64,000 bases of DNA from Mucilaginibacter pankratovii (lineage in GTDB: Bacteria > Bacteroidota > Bacteroidia > Sphingobacteriales > Sphingobacteriaceae), in NCBI RefSeq assembly GCF_014773265.1, contig NZ_JACWMY010000002.1:248001-312000 (forward strand), given 5' to 3'. Below the pieces are notes generated by a model that was not told where the DNA came from, made no database searches, and saw nothing but the letters and a program-made list of their open reading frames with translations. Both the position numbers and the translations under genes were made by a program. This document shows, one piece after another, positions 60,406-64,000 of the stretch. The stretch's first letter is position 1. Each line of letters opens with the position of its first letter.

Positions 60406-61629
60406 CTACCCCTCCTCCGGCACCAGTTTCCCTTCCGCAAATCTATTGATCATCATTGCCGCAACATTATCGCCTGTGGCGTTTAATAATGTAGCAACCG
60501 GATCTATCAGGGTACCGATGATAATGGCAGGTGGCAATGCTTCGGGCGGGAAACCGTAGGCTGAGATAAAAAGCAGTTCGCCGATGTAGCCGCCGTTGGG
60601 TATGCCGCCTTCTACAATGCTTACCAAAACCGTCATGCCCAGAGCTATGATAATAACGCCGGGGCTATCAAAGCTTTTGCCGAACATAGCAAAAACCACC
60701 GCCATTTTCAATATGGATGATACACTGGAACCATCCTTATGCAAAGGGCCGCCTAATGGTATGGTGATGCCCGCTATTACATCGCTTACCCCCATCTTTT
60801 TTGCAGCGTCGATATTGGCGGGGATGGTGGCTATACTACTGCAGGTGGCAACTGCTGTGGCCGATGGTATAATATTGTTTTTCCAGAACCGCCTGATACC
60901 TTTTACGCCGCCGGCTATAAAAGCATACAGGCTATAGAATACGGCGTAGTAAAACAGGCTCACCCCATAGCCAATACCCAAAGTATGCGCATACGTACCA
61001 AACAAAGCCGGGCCGAATTCAGCTACCTGGTAGGCAAAATAGGCCCCCAGGCCAACCGGGCCGGCTTTCATGATGATGATGAACACCTGCTTAAAAGCTT
61101 CGTTACCGGCATTTAAAAAATCACTGAAGGCTTTCCCCTTTTCCCCGGCACGCAATGCGCCAAAGCCCACCAGTATGGCAAAGATGATCATGGCCAGCAT
61201 ATTTTTACGGGATAGCAAATTGAAGAATTCGCTGGTGGTAAATAGCTGCACGATGGAATCGCCCGAAAATTTCTTACCGGCATCCTGCGAAACATCTACA
61301 GCAGCTTTTGCCATGCTGTTATCCAGGGGCAATATCCAAAGCGCTGTAATAGTTAATATGGCGGCCATGAGTATCATCCCCAGGAAAACCGCCGTCATGA
61401 TCCACATAATGCGGCCGAGCTTCTGCGTTCCCTGCAGGTTTGCAATTGCCGAAGCGATGGCGAAGAACACCAACGGTATCACGGCAACAAATAACAAGTT
61501 GAGGAAAATATCGCCAATGGGCTTTAACACTTCCGCATCCTTACCTAACACTACGCCTGCTACAGAGCCGGCAACAATGCTGCCGAGCAGCCATATAATA
61601 CTACTATAATTTTTAAACCAGTTATTCAT
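60406..61629 (-). CDS. Dicarboxylate/amino acid:cation symporter
   Basis: A 407-aa DAACS-family transporter (Glt/DctA type). Eight membrane helices and two re-entrant hairpins are indicated; the serine-rich tip is ATAVATCSSIATIPANIDAAKKMGV and the substrate hairpin is TLIDPVATLLNATGDNVAAMMINRFAEG. ITIPLGGPLHKDGSSVSSILK is also typical. It brings in dicarboxylates or acidic amino acids with Na+ or H+. Monocistronic, convergent with the lipoprotein pair. Confidence 0.93.
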   Translation of the reverse strand: MNNWFKNYSSIIWLLGSIVAGSVAGVVLGKDAEVLKPIGDIFLNLLFVAVIPLVFFAIASAIANLQGTQKLGRIMWIMTAVFLGMILMAAILTITALWILPLDNSMAKAAVDVSQDAGKKFSGDSIVQLFTTSEFFNLLSRKNMLAMIIFAILVGFGALRAGEKGKAFSDFLNAGNEAFKQVFIIIMKAGPVGLGAYFAYQVAEFGPALFGTYAHTLGIGYGVSLFYYAVFYSLYAFIAGGVKGIRRFWKNNIIPSATAVATCSSIATIPANIDAAKKMGVSDVIAGITIPLGGPLHKDGSSVSSILKMAVVFAMFGKSFDSPGVIIIALGMTVLVSIVEGGIPNGGYIGELLFISAYGFPPEALPPAIIIGTLIDPVATLLNATGDNVAAMMINRFAEGKLVPEEG

Positions 61630-61854
61630 AAGTAAACACCGCTAACGGCAATGGTGAAAGGTAGAGATTTTATCGGATTATTTTCCTCTTGCAGCAGAAA
61701 ACAGTGTAATCGTGTTCAATAATCAATCATAATTAACCACAGCCCACCATCCATACGCACAAGATTTGCCAATTTGAAAAATTGACAAACCTGCAAGCTA
61801 TCTACCGGGCATTTACTACTTTTGCGCCTCAGCAAACAGCACAACATATACACT

Positions 61855-62433
61855 ATGGAAACTACTTTCGCAACCGTTGCCAATAATATCAAAGCACGCC
61901 GCACCATCAAGCCGTCTACCATGAACGGTAACAAAATACCAAACGGCCACGTGGCCTCTATTTTAGAGCTTGCCGACTGGGCGCCCACCCACGGACTTAC
62001 CGAACCATGGCGTTTTATTGTATTTGAAGAGCCTTTGAAATATTGCGCGCAGCACGCCGAGATCTACAAAGCCGGCACTACCGAAGAAACTTTTAATGCA
62101 ACCACCTTTGCCAACTTAAGCAGCCAGGGTAATAATACATCACATGTAGTTATCGCCTACCAAAAACGCGGCGATCTGCCAAAGATCCCCCAATTTGAAG
62201 AAGTTATTTCGGCATCATGCGCGGTACAAAACATGCTTTTAGGCGCTACCGCCTTAAACATCGGCGCGTTTTGGAGCACCGGCGGTATGGCCTTAAAACC
62301 TGCCTTTGCAGAACATTTTGGCCTTGGCCCCGAGGATAGCGTTTTAGGCGTTATCTATTTAGGTTACACCGAAACCCAGCCAGCCGGTGTACGCAAAACC
62401 CCGATAGAAGAAAAGATCACCTGGAATAAATAA
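61855..62433 (+). CDS. Nitroreductase-family protein
   Basis: A 192-aa FMN-dependent nitroreductase-like enzyme. The ATG at 61855 gives METTFATVANNIKARRTIKP; ADWAPTHGLTEPWRFIVFEEP (FMN phosphate side), ASCAVQNMLLGATALNIGAFWSTGG and LGVIYLGYTETQPA follow in family order. It reduces nitro groups or quinones with NAD(P)H; the true substrate is not known. A terminator follows 28 nt after the stop. Confidence 0.92.
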   Translation: METTFATVANNIKARRTIKPSTMNGNKIPNGHVASILELADWAPTHGLTEPWRFIVFEEPLKYCAQHAEIYKAGTTEETFNATTFANLSSQGNNTSHVVIAYQKRGDLPKIPQFEEVISASCAVQNMLLGATALNIGAFWSTGGMALKPAFAEHFGLGPEDSVLGVIYLGYTETQPAGVRKTPIEEKITWNK

Positions 62434-62461
62434 TAACAAAACGCAGCGTTTCTGCGTATAA

Positions 62462-62511
62462 AAAACCTCATTCGAACCCATTATTTATATGGATTTGAAT
62501 GAGGTTTTTTT
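62462..62511 (+). terminator. Intrinsic terminator after the nitroreductase gene
   Basis: AAAACCTCATTC pairs with GAATGAGGTTTT over a 25-nt loop that is partly paired itself, followed by a T-run. It begins 28 nt after the stop codon. Confidence 0.8.
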
Positions 62512-62699
62512 GTTATTACAAAAGCTTTGAATTAACTTTATTGAAACAAATTATCATTAAACTACACAATTGCTTTGCAATGACAATATTTTTAACTAAT
62601 TTGCGTATATTTGTTCTAACAAATCACAATTTGTAAACCAACAAATCCTCGGCCTGCGTTCCCTGACTTGATTAAACTATTGGATTAAACTATATAATT

Positions 62700-63503
62700 A
62701 TGAGAAAACATCTTTGGTGGGCTATTTGCGTTTTATTGTTAATTTCTACAACTGTTATCAGTTGGAAACCTTCAAACGCATCAAAAAATATTGAAGTAAA
62801 AACCGTTACCGTAGGTGCGAAAGAATATTTTGCGCAATACGTAAACGATATTTACCAGGCTGCGCAACTGCAGCAAACGGGTATGGATGTTGCCGTGTTT
62901 CAGAAAGCGATCACCGGCTATTTAAACCTGAAACTGGCTAACAAACTGCCCAAAAACAGCAATATTATTACCGTGATAGATTTTAATAAATCGAGCCGCG
63001 AAAAACGGATGTGGATCATCGACGTGGTTAACAAAACCTTGTTGCTGAACACCCTCGTTGCTCACGGGCAAGGCAGTGGTAATGATATGGCAACCGCTTT
63101 TTCAAACAACAACGAATCGCACCAGAGCAGCCTTGGTTTTTACTTAACCGATGATGTTTACATGGGCAAACACGGTCGTTCGTTACGTTTAAATGGGTTA
63201 GACCAGGGCATCAACAGTGGTGCCTTAGCACGTGGTATTGTAGTACACGCTGCAGATTACGTAAGCCAGGGCACTATTAACGCCATTGGCCGCTTAGGCC
63301 GCAGCTTTGGCTGCCCGGCGGTAAGTCCTGCCGTATCCGATATGGTTATTAATACCATTAAAGGGCATTCGATGATGTTTATCAATGGCAGCAGCAGCAA
63401 TTACACATCTAAATTTTTGGATGAAACTGCACCCTTAAACTACCTGATGCCTGTTGGCACCGATACTGTAAAAGCAGATTCGGGCCGCGTTGCAAGCCTT
63501 TAA
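62700..63503 (+). CDS. Murein L,D-transpeptidase catalytic domain family protein
   Basis: A 267-aa exported protein (signal/anchor residues 5-21). The catalytic region has the YkuD-like pair His183 (GIVVHAADYV) and Cys205 (GRSFGCPAVSP), which are the residues of L,D-transpeptidases. The domain type is the one in PF13645 (wall-associated proteins of Bacteroidota and Proteobacteria). It should form or change peptidoglycan cross-links, or anchor proteins to it. A terminator follows. Another L,D-transpeptidase-like gene lies at the right edge. Confidence 0.92.
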   Translation: MRKHLWWAICVLLLISTTVISWKPSNASKNIEVKTVTVGAKEYFAQYVNDIYQAAQLQQTGMDVAVFQKAITGYLNLKLANKLPKNSNIITVIDFNKSSREKRMWIIDVVNKTLLLNTLVAHGQGSGNDMATAFSNNNESHQSSLGFYLTDDVYMGKHGRSLRLNGLDQGINSGALARGIVVHAADYVSQGTINAIGRLGRSFGCPAVSPAVSDMVINTIKGHSMMFINGSSSNYTSKFLDETAPLNYLMPVGTDTVKADSGRVASL

Positions 63504-63527
63504 TACTACTAACCAATTATAAATAAG

Positions 63528-63559
63528 AAGCCCGGGATCAGCTATGATACCGGGCTTTA
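63528..63559 (+). terminator. Intrinsic terminator after the L,D-transpeptidase gene
   Basis: AAGCCCGG (63528-63535) pairs with CCGGGCTT (63550-63557), followed by TTATTATTTT-like sequence. It starts 25 nt after the stop codon. Confidence 0.75.
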
Positions 63560-63640
63560 TTATTTTATGGGATTTCACTGATTGTAGGGATTGATTACAC
63601 CGATTCTCGCAATCAATCGGCTTTGTTCGAAATAATCAAT

Positions 63641-63736
63641 CTATCGGTGTAATCGATTTTAAATCTGTGAAATCGGTGCCTATAGCAATCCTATCGGTGT
63701 AATCAATTTTAAATCCGTGAAATCGGTGCTTATAGC
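63641..63736. repeat. Two tandem 50-bp repeats
   Basis: A unit starting CTATCGGTGTAATC and ending GGTGCCTATAGCAATC occurs at 63641-63690 and again at 63691-63736 with few changes. The second copy includes the stop and the last codons of the partial minus-strand gene. It may be a slipped-strand or dispersed-repeat product. Confidence 0.75.
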
Positions 63737-64000
63737 TTCGCTAACTGGTCATTAGTTGCCAAAAACTTTTGCAAGTGCCCATACAACACTATATCCAACC
63801 CGTACACATCCGGGCGGAACTGGATAATGCCATTGCTATCTGCCCAGCAAGTGATATAGGTAATGTACACAGCCGTTTTAGACGGTACTGCGATGGTGGT
63901 TGGCTCCGGGTTGTCCTCGCTCATTGCCTTGGCTATCCTGTCGAAAGTTGGGCCCTGACCGAACAACTGCTGCGCCAGGCCCTGCGGATCGCCAAGGCGA
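63730..64000 (-). CDS. L,D-transpeptidase (YcbB/ErfK type), C-terminal part, cut by the window edge
   Basis: The frame stays open from the stop at 63730 to the end of the window, so only about 89 C-terminal residues are seen. RLGDPQGLAQQLFGQGPTFD follows the usual catalytic HGC-R region (which must lie outside), and TAVYITYITCWADSNGIIQFRPDVYGLD is typical of the YcbB-like L,D-transpeptidase tail. The enzyme makes 3-3 cross-links in peptidoglycan in the periplasm. The beginning of the gene is off the right edge. Confidence 0.8.
   Translation of the reverse strand, partial: RLGDPQGLAQQLFGQGPTFDRIAKAMSEDNPEPTTIAVPSKTAVYITYITCWADSNGIIQFRPDVYGLDIVLYGHLQKFLATNDQLAKL

Overview
The window looks like a chromosomal stretch of a Bacteroidota bacterium, most likely a Sphingobacteriaceae member close to Mucilaginibacter or Pedobacter. 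The signs are a SusC/SusD pair, two giant surface proteins with type IX secretion (gliding-type) C-terminal domains, and Bacteroidota-style promoters (TTTG, about 19 nt, TAnnTTTG) with little use of Shine-Dalgarno sites. No rRNA gene, intact tRNA gene, integrase, transposase or CRISPR array was seen.

Layout. (1) 72-5989, minus strand: an outer-membrane uptake operon encoding a TlpA-like thioredoxin with a DUF3738-like tail, SusC and SusD. (2) About 6400-28900: an accessory island. It holds an XRE regulator with a 20-bp palindrome upstream, a small HEPN-like pair, two tandem genes with PD-(D/E)XK nuclease cores, and DUF4238, GNAT and unknown genes. Next comes a cluster of small genes of the kind carried by Bacteroidota conjugative elements (J-domain protein, DUF6908). 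After that is a defence cluster: Vsr, cytosine-5 methyltransferase, MutL-like GHKL ATPase, an unknown 176-aa protein, a Z1 helicase-like ATPase and an AIPR protein, with a convergent HNH endonuclease. This matches the published MZA type of antiphage system. (3) 29087-33228: a two-component system (TPR histidine kinase and LuxR-type regulator) with a beta-barrel gene and a lipoprotein gene. A 22-bp box lies upstream of three genes here, and at two of them it is followed at exactly 20 nt by TAATTTTG. (4) 33229-34244: a gene-poor kilobase with gene remnants, perfect inverted repeats, a promoter-to-terminator small RNA candidate, and a leader with a 15-codon ORF and alternative hairpins. (5) 34245-36999: an RNA-repair operon with an unrecognised very basic protein, RtcB and PrfH, probably for rescue of damaged ribosomes. 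(6) 37141-41168: a redox/detoxification operon (YceI, tautomerase, SDR, NTF2-like, nitronate monooxygenase) with two CRP/FNR-like sites upstream and a Crp/Fnr regulator gene nearby. (7) 41386-51925: two huge type IX-secreted surface proteins separated by a cupin gene and an AraC remnant. (8) 52125-64000: mostly housekeeping and transport genes (SGNH hydrolase, BASS transporter, HAD, DinB, proline dehydrogenase, S4 protein, aroB, sterol desaturase-like, two paralogous lipoproteins, a dicarboxylate symporter, a nitroreductase and two L,D-transpeptidase-type genes), interspersed with small palindromic repeats.

The best candidates for undescribed biology are the RtcB/PrfH operon with its extra basic protein and structured leader, the two-component promoter box, the orphan small RNA, and the paired PD-(D/E)XK genes. 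All calls come from reading the sequence and ORFs; no database search or folding program was run.
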